Of a stretch of DNA of 64,000 bases, positions 52,105 to 60,265 are shown in pieces (position 1 is the stretch's first letter; each line of letters opens with the position of its first letter). The translations under genes and the position numbers were made by a program. This stretch comes from G965220825 sp965220825 (GTDB lineage: Bacteria > Pseudomonadota > Alphaproteobacteria > UBA828): contig OZ244839.1 in the NCBI GenBank assembly GCA_965220825.1, positions 1,922,001 to 1,986,000 of the forward strand, read 5' to 3'. Under the pieces are notes generated by a model that made no database searches, had not been told where the DNA came from, and saw only the letters and a list, made by a program, of their open reading frames with translations.

Positions 52105-52434
52105 ATGATTGAAATCAGAGAGTTCGTCGACGCGAAGGGTCGGAGCCCGTACGCCAGATGGTTCAACCGCCTCAACGCCCAGGCTGCCGCCAAGGTGGCG
52201 ACGGTGCTGGTTCGGATGGAGCAAGGCAACCTCTCCGGCATCAAGGGCGTCGGCGCCGGCGTTCTTGATAGCCGCATAGACTTCGGACCTGGCTACCGGG
52301 TCTATTTCGGCAAGGATGGCGATGCCCTGATCGTCCTGCTGGGCGGCGGCACCAAGAAGCGTCAGCGACGGGACATCGAGACCGCCCGAGAGCTTTGGCG
52401 GGAATATAGGCGGCGGAAGCGGCAGGAGGCCTGA
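52105..52434 (+). CDS. RelE/ParE-superfamily toxin (addiction module killer protein)
   Basis: Toxin of 109 residues in the HigB/RelE-like group first described as addiction module killer proteins. It has IREFVDAKGRSPYARWFNRL at the N-terminus, RIDFGPGYRVYFGKDGDALI in the core, and the C-terminal LLGGGTKKRQRRDIETAREL with the basic residues expected for mRNA cleavage. The antitoxin follows six bases later, the reverse order typical of this subfamily. Appears intact. Confidence 0.9.
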   Translation: MIEIREFVDAKGRSPYARWFNRLNAQAAAKVATVLVRMEQGNLSGIKGVGAGVLDSRIDFGPGYRVYFGKDGDALIVLLGGGTKKRQRRDIETARELWREYRRRKRQEA

Positions 52435-52439
52435 GAGCC

Positions 52440-52757
52440 ATGCCCCTCACACGAAGTTTCAAGGCGACGATCCAGGCTCGTATGGAGCGCGACCCGGCCT
52501 TCCGCGAGGAGCTTCTCAAGGAAGGGGTCGAGTGCCTGCTTGCCGGCGACATGGATACCGGCAAGGCGGTGCTGCGCGACTACATCAACGCCACCATCGG
52601 CTTTCAGGAGCTCGGCGGGCTCACGGACAAGTCGCCCAAGAGCCTGATGCGCATGTTCAGCCCTGGCGGTAACCCGCAAGCGCGGAACCTGTTCGAGATC
52701 ATCGGCTGCCTACAGGAACGCGAAGGCCTCCACCTCAAGGTTCACGCGATTCGTTAG
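52440..52757 (+). CDS. HTH antitoxin of the RelE-like module
   Basis: A 105-residue antitoxin of the kind paired with such killer proteins. The first half (RSFKATIQARMERDPAFREELLKEG) is helical, and the second half has a Cro/C1-like helix-turn-helix around TDKSPKSLMRMFSPGGNPQARNL-type sequence, where KSLMRMFS is the turn and start of the recognition helix. A GGAGG lies about ten bases before the ATG. It should repress the pair through the palindrome upstream of the toxin. Confidence 0.88.
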   Translation: MPLTRSFKATIQARMERDPAFREELLKEGVECLLAGDMDTGKAVLRDYINATIGFQELGGLTDKSPKSLMRMFSPGGNPQARNLFEIIGCLQEREGLHLKVHAIR

Positions 52758-52847
52758 GACCACGCGAGGCGACAAAACGAGGGACCCTCCCTCCCCCCAC
52801 GCCGCACCACCGGCCCATCCCTCCAGTGGCGCGCCGCGGGTGGGCGT

Positions 52848-54014
52848 TTATTGCAGCCGCGCGACTTCCTTCCAGTTGCCGTTTTCGATGACCGAGAGGA
52901 TGGTCACGTCGGTGCCCTGGTGGTCGTCGGCTGAAAAGCTCAGATGATTGTCCATGATCGGGTCGTAGTAATCGAGGCTTTCCACCGCCGCCAGAAAGCT
53001 CTCCACATTGAGGTCGTGGCCGGCCTTCTCCAGCGCGCGGGTAAACGCGGTCGCGCCGACATGGCCCAGCAGCGCGCCTGAGCCGGGGAACTCGCCATGC
53101 GCCTGCATCCAGGCGCCGATGAAGGCGGTAGGGGCCTCCTGGTCGGCCCGCGCGACAAGGTCGGACCAGGCGCCGGTGGCGTAGAGCCCCTCGGTAACGC
53201 CGCCCGGCACCTTGGCCAGCAAGGTGTGGAAGGCGCTGGACGTGCCGAGCATCTTGATGTGGGAGAGGCCGAGCTTTTTCGCCGTGGCCAAGACGGTGAT
53301 GGTCTGGCGCACGCCAAGCGCCAGGCCGATCATCTCGCACCCTTCGGCACTCAGCTTCTGCAGCGGGCCGACGAAATCCCCCTCGTCGATCTTGTGCGTG
53401 GTGTCGGCGACATAGGTGAGCGCGTCGTTCGCCTCCGCTTCAGCGGCGGCGGCTTCCTGCATCTCCATGCCGAAGTCCGAGGGAATGTACATGCCGCAGA
53501 GCTTCGTGATGCCGTGGTTCTCGACCATATAGCGGGTCGCGAGCCGCATCTGCTCGTAGTACGAGCTGGAGCCGGAGAAGCGCAGCCTTATGGGCTCATC
53601 CAGCATGTGCCGCGAGGCGCTGAGCGGTATCAGGTTGGGGATGTTCTTCGGCTCCATCAGCTTGAAGCCGGCGATGTTCATCGGCGTGCCCAGCGAAAGC
53701 AGCATCGCGAACACCTTGTCGCGATTGATGAGCTTGTTGTAGGCCTGGGTCGCCTTCGGCATCTGGTAGCCGTGGTCCTCCACCACGAAGCGGATCGTCC
53801 TGCCGTGAATGCCGCCGGCCGCGTTCACCGCGTCGAAATGCATCTGCGCGGCCGCGACGGCCGGGGCGCCGAACGCCGCGAACGGCCCCGAAAGGTCGCT
53901 GGCGGAGCCGATGACGACCTCGTCGTCGGTGACGCCCTGGTCGGCGAGAGCCGGTGCCGCAACGAGCGCCGCTCCGGCCAGTATTGCGGGCAGCAGCCCC
54001 TTCCATAATTTCAT
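52848..54014 (-). CDS. Branched-chain amino-acid type ABC substrate-binding protein
   Basis: Periplasmic LivK-like (type I) binding protein of 388 residues. Signal peptide residues 1-25 (LLPAILAGAALVAAPALA), then DDEVVIGSASDLSGPFAAFG, typical of this family, and FVVEDHGYQMPKATQAYNKL. ATG at 54014 has AAGGAGAG in front; an ATG 11 codons earlier is less likely. It is the last gene of the livHMGF-ligase run, 102 bases after the truncated ligase. Binding proteins linked to an acyl-CoA ligase often take up aromatic or short carboxylic acids, not amino acids; that is inference. Confidence 0.9.
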   Translation of the reverse strand: MKLWKGLLPAILAGAALVAAPALADQGVTDDEVVIGSASDLSGPFAAFGAPAVAAAQMHFDAVNAAGGIHGRTIRFVVEDHGYQMPKATQAYNKLINRDKVFAMLLSLGTPMNIAGFKLMEPKNIPNLIPLSASRHMLDEPIRLRFSGSSSYYEQMRLATRYMVENHGITKLCGMYIPSDFGMEMQEAAAAEAEANDALTYVADTTHKIDEGDFVGPLQKLSAEGCEMIGLALGVRQTITVLATAKKLGLSHIKMLGTSSAFHTLLAKVPGGVTEGLYATGAWSDLVARADQEAPTAFIGAWMQAHGEFPGSGALLGHVGATAFTRALEKAGHDLNVESFLAAVESLDYYDPIMDNHLSFSADDHQGTDVTILSVIENGNWKEVARLQ

Positions 54015-54116
54015 GATCTCTCTCCTTCTCCTTATCGATGTCTTCAATCAGCCCGTCCGATCAACCGGCGCCTTGGCTGCGACGGTCGCATCGGAGATAG
54101 AGGGTGCGCAGGTCAT

Positions 54117-55568
54117 CTAATTCTCGGTCGTCGCGGGAGCGGCAGTCTTGCCGGCCGCCTTGGCGATTGTATCCCCGGCCCGGCCGTCGATCCACAGGAA
54201 GCCGTCTTCGTCGATCCGCCCGCGGTCGCCTGTATGCAGCCAGCCTTCCCGGATCGTCTCGGCGGTCCCGTCCGGGTCGTTCCAGTAGCCGTTGGAGACC
54301 GACGGGCCCTTCACGACTATCTCTCCGTCCGCGGCCGTTCGGATCTCCACACCCGGTACGGCCATACCGACGGAGCCGGTCCTGTTCCGGCCCGGCAGGT
54401 TGATCGACAAAAGGCCCGCACTCTCCGCCAAGCCGTAGCCCTGCAGCATGGGAAGGCCCAAAGCCCAGTACCAATGCACCAGTTCGGGCGCGATGGGTGC
54501 TGCGCCGCTCGCCAGGTAGCGGGCGCGGTCCAGGCCGATCATGCGGCGAAGGTTGGCGAGTACCGCGAGGTCCCAGAGCCGGAACTGCGCCTCCAGCCCG
54601 AGCGGAACGGAGCGGCCCGCCATCAGATGGCCGGCACGCGCCATGCCGCAGGCAAGCGCCCGGCGGAAGGCCCAGCGTCCCAAAGGCGACGCGTCCCGGG
54701 CAAGCGCCGACACATGCGTGTGGATCCTCTCCCAGACGAGCGATCCGGCCGCAAGGAAGGCGGGGGAGACCTCCCGCAGATTGTCGAGGACCGTCTCCGC
54801 GTTTTCGGCGAAGCTCACGACGCCCGCGGCGGCGATCGGGACGAAGACCGAGGCCAGCCTCTCCATCCCATGGGCGAGCGGCAGGAAGCAGAGCCGCTCC
54901 TCGCCCTCCCGCAACGGCAGTGCGCGAAGCATCGACGATGCGGCAGCAATGGCGTTCCCGTGGGAAATCATCGCTCCCTTGGGCCGGCCGGTGGTGCCGG
55001 CGGTATGGATCAGCATGGCAACGTCGCCCGCTTGCGATGCGCCCGCCTCCCGCTCGAAGCGGCCCGGGTCCTCCCGGTGCACCTCGCGGCCCATGCGGTA
55101 GAGCGCGTCGAGGAAGAGGACCCGCTCGTCGTGGAAGTCCTGCAGCCCGTCCGCGTCGAGCACGATGCAGGCGGATATCTCCGGCAGCCCGTCGCGAATC
55201 TCCAGAAACTTGTCGAGCTGCTCGTCGTTCTGCACCAGGACGAAGCGGCTTCCGGAAGCGCGGAGGAGGAAGGCCGCCCCCTGGGCGTCGCAGGCCGGGT
55301 GGATGCCGCTCACGATCCCGCCGACGCACTGGATGCCGAGGTCGGCATAGATCCATTCCTTGCCGGCCTCGGAAAGGATGGAGACCACCTCGCCCCTCTT
55401 GAGGCCGAGCGCGGCGAGGCCGAGCCCGATGGCACGGGCGCTGTCCAGGAACGTGTCCCAGGAATGGGCGCGCCAGAGGCCGAGCGCCTTGTCCCGGTGG
55501 GCGGTGCGCGCGCCCAGCGTCCGGCAGCGATGCAGAAAGAGCTTCGGCAGCGTGTCGCAGCCGTCCAC
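54117..55568 (-). pseudogene. Long-chain acyl-CoA synthetase, C-terminally truncated
   Basis: AMP-forming acyl-CoA ligase lacking its C-terminal domain. Visible are DTLPKLFLHRCRTLG at the N-terminus, the P-loop IHTAGTTGRPKGAMISHGN, the LQGYGLAESAG motif and TGDRGRIDEDGFLWIDGRAG. After GKTAAPATTEN a TAG stops the frame exactly where the ~120-residue C-terminal domain with the catalytic lysine should begin. Beyond the stop, SISDATVAAKAP in the same frame still resembles that domain's start before it ends. The start is uncertain (GTG at 55568 chosen; the frame is open to the livF stop). It may be inactive or do only the first half-reaction. Confidence 0.7.
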
Positions 55569-55639
55569 GAGCCGGAGGGCCTGCGGCGGCCCGGCCCCGG
55601 CCGTTGCGTCCTCCCGACGGCTGCGGATGCCTCCCTCCC

Positions 55640-56410
55640 CTATGTCCAGGACTTGCGCCGCTTCCAGCGCCGCTCGCCGCGCGGGCTCTGCTGCTCCGCG
55701 CCTAGATAGGACTCCTGAATGTCCCTGCTCTCCGCGAGGCGCCGGGCCGGCCCCTCCATCACGATCCGCCCGAGCTCCATGACATAGCCGAAGTCCGCGG
55801 CCTCGAGCGCCGCCCGCGCATTCTGCTCCACCAGCAGCATGGTGACGCCGCGCTCCGCATTGAGACGCCGGACGATGGAGATGATCTCCCCGACCAGGCG
55901 GGGCGAGAGGCCGAGCGACGGCTCGTCCAGCAGCATGATCCGGGGCCGCGCCATGAGCGCGCGCGCAATCGCCAGCATCTGCTGCTGTCCGCCGGAGAGC
56001 GTGCCGGCAGACTGGCGCAACCGCTCCTTCAGAATCGGGAAATAGCCGAAGACCGTCTCCCGATCCGCGTCGACGCCGCCGTCGCGCCGCGTATAGGCGC
56101 CCATCGCAAGGTTCTCCTCCACGGTGAGCAGGGGAAACATCTCCCGCCCCTCGGGCACATGCACGACCCCCTTGCGCACGATGCGGTCGGGGCCGCTGCG
56201 CACGATGGAGGCGCCCGCGAGCCTTATCTCGCCCCTGGCCGGGTTCATCACGCCGGAGATGGTCTTCAGCAGCGTCGTCTTTCCAGCCCCGTTCGCGCCC
56301 AGTACGGCGACGATCTTCCCTTCCGGCACCTCGAGGCTCACATCGCCGATCGCCATCACCGGCCCGTAGAGGCATTGCAGGTTGCGGACTTCGAGAAGGG
56401 CATCGCTCAC
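55640..56410 (-). CDS. livF: Branched-chain amino-acid type ABC ATPase (LivF-like)
   Basis: ATPase of 256 residues. Walker A GANGAGKTT, then the LivF-typical VHVPEGREMFPLLTVEENL, signature LSGGQQQMLAIARAL and Walker B RIMLLDEPSLGLSP. The GTG start overlaps the livG stop as GTGA. The C-terminal tail (about 20 residues, Arg-rich) is longer than usual. It pairs with LivG to power the importer. Confidence 0.93.
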   Translation of the reverse strand: MSDALLEVRNLQCLYGPVMAIGDVSLEVPEGKIVAVLGANGAGKTTLLKTISGVMNPARGEIRLAGASIVRSGPDRIVRKGVVHVPEGREMFPLLTVEENLAMGAYTRRDGGVDADRETVFGYFPILKERLRQSAGTLSGGQQQMLAIARALMARPRIMLLDEPSLGLSPRLVGEIISIVRRLNAERGVTMLLVEQNARAALEAADFGYVMELGRIVMEGPARRLAESRDIQESYLGAEQQSPRGERRWKRRKSWT

Positions 56411-57180
56411 GCGGCTTCTCCCTCCCCACCGAGATAGGCCTCGACGACCTTCGGATGCGACTGCACCTCCGCCGGCGTGCCCTCGGCGATGACGCGGCCG
56501 TCCGCCAGCACCAGCACCCGGTCCGACACCGCCGAGACCAGCCCCATGTCATGCTCCACCATCAGCACGGTCACGCCGAGCCGGCTGCGGATGTCCTCGA
56601 TCCAAAAGCGCATGTCCCTGGCCTCTTCGGCGGAAAGGCCCGAGGCGGGCTCGTCCATGAGGATCAGCGTCGGCTCGACGGCGAGCGCCCGGCCGACCTC
56701 CACCACCTTGCGAAGGCCATAGGGAAGGCCGGCGATCAGCTTCTCCCGATGGGGCTGAAGATCGAGGAAGTCGATGACCCGTTCGACCGCTTCCCTGTGG
56801 GCGGCCTCCTCCCGCCGGACCTTGGGCGCGAAGAGTATCTGTGCCGGTATGGACGCCCGCCGGTGGATATGGCGCCCGATCAGCAGGTTCTGGAGCACCG
56901 TCGAATGCTCGAAGAGCTCGATGTTCTGGAAGGTGCGGGCGATGCCGAGCGCGGCCATCTCGGAGGGTGCGCGGCCCAGAATGCTCGCCCCCTCGAAACG
57001 GACATCGCCGGCCGCCGGTGCGTGGAAGCGGGAGATCAGGTTGAAAAGGGTCGACTTGCCCGCGCCGTTGGGGCCGACGATGGCGAAGATCTTCCCCGGC
57101 TCCACCGCGAAGGAGACCTCCTCCAGCGCCGTGACTCCGCCGAAGCGGAGCGTCACGCCCTCGACCTCCAGCAGACTCAC
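56407..57180 (-). CDS. livG: Branched-chain amino-acid type ABC ATPase (LivG-like)
   Basis: ATPase of 257 residues with Walker A GPNGAGKST, GIARTFQNIELFEHSTVLQN (LivG-type Q-loop), signature LPYGLRKVVEVGRALA and Walker B LILMDEPASGLSAEE. The C-terminus HPKVVEAYLGGEG is the family hallmark. The signature LPYGLRK departs from LSYGQQR but is shared with importers that sit beside acyl-CoA ligases. GTG start overlaps the livM stop (GTGA). Confidence 0.93.
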   Translation of the reverse strand: MSLLEVEGVTLRFGGVTALEEVSFAVEPGKIFAIVGPNGAGKSTLFNLISRFHAPAAGDVRFEGASILGRAPSEMAALGIARTFQNIELFEHSTVLQNLLIGRHIHRRASIPAQILFAPKVRREEAAHREAVERVIDFLDLQPHREKLIAGLPYGLRKVVEVGRALAVEPTLILMDEPASGLSAEEARDMRFWIEDIRSRLGVTVLMVEHDMGLVSAVSDRVLVLADGRVIAEGTPAEVQSHPKVVEAYLGGEGEAA

Positions 57181-58274
57181 CGGATCCGCTCCGTCTTCAG
57201 GTAGCTCTTCTGCCGACGGAACATGTCCTGGCGGCAAAGCGGGAAGAGATCGAGATAGATCGCCCACTTCGTGATCCGGCCGTGGATCCCGCGCGGCTCG
57301 AACAGGACGAAGAGGACGAGGAGCAGCATGAAAATCGCTATTTCGAGACCGGGGATCACGACGCTGCCGCCGAAGGCCGCGCTCGCCCCGTCGCGCGCGA
57401 TATTGATCGCCTGCGGGATGACGCCCGCCACGATCGCCCCGTAATAGGCGCCCTGGATGGAGCCCAGGCCGCCGATCACGATCATCACCAGAAGCTGGAT
57501 CGAGATGACGACCGTGAAGACCTCGTGGTTGAAGCTGTAGAGGAAGTGCCCCATGAGCGCGCCCGCCCAGCCCGTCACCATGCAGGAGAGCCCGAAGGCG
57601 GCGGCCTTGGTCCGCGCCGGATTCACGCCCATGGCCTGTGCCGAGATCTCGGAATCGCGGATCGCGACGAAGGCCCGCCCGAGCGGCGTGCGCAGGACGT
57701 TGCAGTAGCCGAGCGTCACCACCAGCGCCACGGCGAGGCAGAGCCAATAGAAGAGGTCCGGCGAGGCGAAGCGGTCCACCGCCATGCCCGCGATGGTAAT
57801 GGCGGGTGCCGTGAGCCCGATCACGCCCCCGGTCCAGGGCTCGGCCAGAATGATGATGTCCTCGGTGAGCATCGAGAGGGCGAGCGTTGCGATGGCGAGG
57901 TAGATGCCGTGCAGCCTGAGTGCCGGTATGGCGATAAGCACGCCCACGCCGCCCGTAATCACGCCCGCCGCAAGGAAGGACGCGACGAAGGGCAGCCCCA
58001 CGCGCTCCATGAGGATGGCGTTGGCGTAGCTGCCGACCGCGAGAAAGGCCGCATGGCCGAGGCTCACCTGGCCCGCATGGCCCGTCAGCGCCATCAGCCC
58101 CATGCCGGCGATGGCCCAGATCAGGACATGGGTGGCCTCGCCGATGAGAAAGTCGTCCAGCAGCAGGGGCAGCGCGGCGGCAAGCGCGACCAGGGCCCCA
58201 TAGCGGAGCGCCCGTCGCCCATCGGAAAAGAGGCGGATGTCTTGCCCGTAGCTTGTCTTCAGGGCGGTCCGCAT
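57177..58274 (-). CDS. livM: Branched-chain amino-acid type ABC permease (LivM-like)
   Basis: Permease of 365 residues with eight to ten hydrophobic segments. The conserved loop motifs GHAGQVSLGHAAFLAVGSYA and VAIRDSEISAQAMGVNPARTK identify it as LivM, and GGLGSIQGAYYGAIV marks the last conserved stretch. ATG at 58274 starts four bases after the livH stop. Confidence 0.92.
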   Translation of the reverse strand: MRTALKTSYGQDIRLFSDGRRALRYGALVALAAALPLLLDDFLIGEATHVLIWAIAGMGLMALTGHAGQVSLGHAAFLAVGSYANAILMERVGLPFVASFLAAGVITGGVGVLIAIPALRLHGIYLAIATLALSMLTEDIIILAEPWTGGVIGLTAPAITIAGMAVDRFASPDLFYWLCLAVALVVTLGYCNVLRTPLGRAFVAIRDSEISAQAMGVNPARTKAAAFGLSCMVTGWAGALMGHFLYSFNHEVFTVVISIQLLVMIVIGGLGSIQGAYYGAIVAGVIPQAINIARDGASAAFGGSVVIPGLEIAIFMLLLVLFVLFEPRGIHGRITKWAIYLDLFPLCRQDMFRRQKSYLKTERIR

Positions 58275-58278
58275 CCAT

Positions 58279-59154
58279 TCAGACCTTCTTGCTGTGAACC
58301 TGGGCGAACAGGCCCCGGGGGCGGAAGAGCAGCACCAGGATCATCACGGCGTAGGGTGCGATCTGCGAATAGCCGGAGGCAACATAGCGGCCGGCGAAAG
58401 GCTCGATCAGCCCGACGATCAGACCGCCCGCCAACGCGCCCGGCAACGAGCCGAACCCGCCGATCACGGCCGCCGCGAAGGCCTTGATGCCGAGCAGCCC
58501 CGTGTTGGGATCGATCGAGCCCTTGGAGGCGAACAGGATCCCCGCAACCGCCGCGATGGCGCCCGCCAGCGCCCAGGTCAGCCCGTGGATGCGCTTGACC
58601 GGTATGCCCATATAGTAGGCTGCGAGCTGGTTCTGGCTCGACGCCTGCATGGCCACGCCGAGCTTTGTGCGGCTGAAGAAGAGGTAGAGCAGGCCGGTGA
58701 GCAGGATGGTGACAGCGATGACCGTGATCTCGTCCAGCCCCAAAACCAGCCCGCCGAAGCGCCGGCTCTCGCCGGCGATGGGGCTTTCCAGCGTCAGCGG
58801 ATCGTGGCCCCAGATCATGCCGGCGATGAAGCGCAGCAGGAAGCCGAGCGCGATCGTCAGGATGATCACCGCAAATTGCGACTGGCCGAAGACGCGGCGC
58901 AGGATCGCGCGCTCCAGCGTCCAGCCGACCGCGGCCATGGCGCCTATCGCGCCGAGGCAGGCCACCCAGAACGGCAGGCCGAAATGCGAGTCGTTGCCGA
59001 GCCCGAGCGCGATAAAGGCGCCGAACATCATAAGGTCGCCCTGCGCGAAATTGACCTGTTCCGCCGCCTTGTAGATGAGTGCGAAGCCGAGCGCGATCAG
59101 GCCGTAGACGCAGCCATTGGCGAGTCCGCTGACGATGAGCTGAAGTATCTCCAA
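58279..59154 (-). CDS. livH: Branched-chain amino-acid type ABC permease (LivH-like)
   Basis: Permease of 291 residues. SGLANGCVYGLIALGFALIY and EQVNFAQGDLMMFGAF are diagnostic for LivH, and the end has GGFGSLPGALAGGLIVGLIE. The start is taken as TTG at 59154, behind GGGAGCGGGC, which gives the family-typical length; the frame is open for another 42 residues of unlikely sequence. First gene of the livHMGF-ligase-binding protein run. Confidence 0.92.
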   Translation of the reverse strand: MEILQLIVSGLANGCVYGLIALGFALIYKAAEQVNFAQGDLMMFGAFIALGLGNDSHFGLPFWVACLGAIGAMAAVGWTLERAILRRVFGQSQFAVIILTIALGFLLRFIAGMIWGHDPLTLESPIAGESRRFGGLVLGLDEITVIAVTILLTGLLYLFFSRTKLGVAMQASSQNQLAAYYMGIPVKRIHGLTWALAGAIAAVAGILFASKGSIDPNTGLLGIKAFAAAVIGGFGSLPGALAGGLIVGLIEPFAGRYVASGYSQIAPYAVMILVLLFRPRGLFAQVHSKKV

Positions 59155-59296
59155 GCGCCCGCTCCCGACCGCATGCGCATGCGGCGGGATGAAACTATAT
59201 GGGGAACGGTACGCTGCGGCGAACGGAACATCACGGGCCGTCGGTAAAAGGTGAACTGTCCGGATTTGGAAGGGTTCCAAGCCAAGGAGGGTTTGG

Positions 59297-59440
59297 ATGC
59301 GTCGGACAGAGCACGCAGAGGGGCCGAGGCTGATGAAGTTCGAGGAGGTTTTCGGCCGCAGCCGTCGTGGCGTGCCGAGCCAAGCGAAGGGGACGGAGGG
59401 TCTTTACGACCGCCGTCTGGCCCCTCATCGCCCATGGCTA
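59297..59440 (+). pseudogene. Transposase N-terminal remnant
   Basis: The frame beginning MRRTEHAEG contains LMKFEEVFGRSRRGVPSQA and then GLYDRRLA. This pattern (MxFEEVxGRxxxGxLSQxEAA ... EGLxDRRL) is the N-terminal helix-turn-helix part of a common IS transposase type; here the middle with the second helix is deleted and the frame soon enters repeat DNA. Only a fragment is left and no inverted ends were found. Confidence 0.4.
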
Positions 59441-59451
59441 CAAAACATGCG

Positions 59452-59518
59452 GGCCGAAGGCCCGTCTCAAGCCGTGGCACAGAAACAGGCGGGCCCTATG
59501 GCCCGGCAACATCAACGG
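59452..59518. repeat. Diverged copy F of the repeat, plus a 19-bp motif
   Basis: CATGCGGGCC, GGCCCGTCTC and GGCACAGAAACAGGCGGGCC follow the order of the half-unit in copies A and E. At 59500-59518 lies GGCCCGGCAACATCAACGG, which recurs with one mismatch at 60116-60134, at the break of higB. The whole gap 59155-59716 (562 bases) holds only this, the transposase remnant and unassigned sequence. Confidence 0.7.
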
Positions 59519-59716
59519 AAGCGGTCAATCCATATGGCACATAAACCGGTCAATTCAGTTTGTTACGGACAACGGAACATCGCCGGCGGGGCGTTCGAGC
59601 CGGCACGTTCGTCGCTTTGACCTCCTCCACGAACACACCGCCCTGCATTCCGGCCCGTTGCGTTTTGCGTGAGGCCGTGGGCTCAAAGTTGGGTGCGGAA
59701 CGATGTCGGCCGCTTC

Positions 59717-60004
59717 CTACGCAGCGGCAATCCGGTCGATCTTGATGGTCTTCTCGAGATAGCGGGATCGCGCCAGATCGTGGGCCATCTGCATGCCGAG
59801 CCATGTCTCGGGCGTCGAGCCAAAGGCCTTCGACAGCCGCCAGGCCATCTCGATCGAAATGGACACCTTTTCGTTCACCAGGTTGGAAAGCGTCTGGCGA
59901 CCGACCCCCAGCCGCCTGGCTCCCTCCGTCACCGACAGGCCCAGCGGCCGCAGGCAATCCTCGCGAAAGATGGCACCGGGATGGACCGGATTGTTCATCG
60001 CCAT
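59717..60004 (-). CDS. higA: HigA-family antitoxin
   Basis: A 95-residue Cro/C1-type antitoxin. NPVHPGAIFREDCLRPLGLS is the HigA opening. The helix-turn-helix is TEGARRLGVGRQTLSNLVN, followed by the conserved ISIEMAWRLSKAFGSTPETW and LARSRYLEKTIKI. Intact. Its toxin gene upstream has lost the 5' half, so it is probably a survivor of a broken module. It may still repress its own promoter or neutralise other HigB toxins. Confidence 0.92.
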   Translation of the reverse strand: MAMNNPVHPGAIFREDCLRPLGLSVTEGARRLGVGRQTLSNLVNEKVSISIEMAWRLSKAFGSTPETWLGMQMAHDLARSRYLEKTIKIDRIAAA

Positions 60005-60014
60005 GACGAACCCC

Positions 60015-60119
60015 CTAGTGATAGTCCAGATAGTCGATGTCGACGGTATCTCCGTCGTCGAACCGAAACGTCACCCGCCAGTTGGCCGAGATCGAGACCG
60101 CATGGTGCCCCCAGTGGCC
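60015..60119 (-). pseudogene. higB: higB toxin, 5'-truncated
   Basis: On the minus strand one frame reads GHWGHHAVSISANWRVTF and then RFDDGDTVDIDYLDYH before TAG at 60017-60015. This is the C-terminal third of a RelE-like HigB. Upstream the frame meets a stop 30 bases before the conserved part, at a sequence (60116-60134) that also occurs at 59500-59518. The N-terminal two thirds are missing. Eleven bases separate its stop from the higA start, the normal spacing. Confidence 0.75.
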
Positions 60120-60134
60120 CGGCAATATCAACGG
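60116..60134. repeat. 19-bp motif shared with 59500-59518
   Basis: GGCCCGGCAATATCAACGG, one mismatch to the copy 616 bases away, and the following 13 bases are also similar. It marks the point where homology of the truncated higB ends. Confidence 0.7.
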
Positions 60135-60265
60135 ACGTGCTCAATTCGGAATGTTCGCGACGCGCGGTCGCGGAGAGGCACGGCCCGTCGCCGTTTGCGC
60201 AGGTGTGCAAATGCTGACAGACTTTGCCGCCGGTACGTTGGGAAGCAGCGCGCGAGGCGTCCGAC

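Noticed and set aside
55569..56552. N-terminal extension of the acyl-CoA ligase frame
   Set aside because: Most of it is livF and livG read in another frame.
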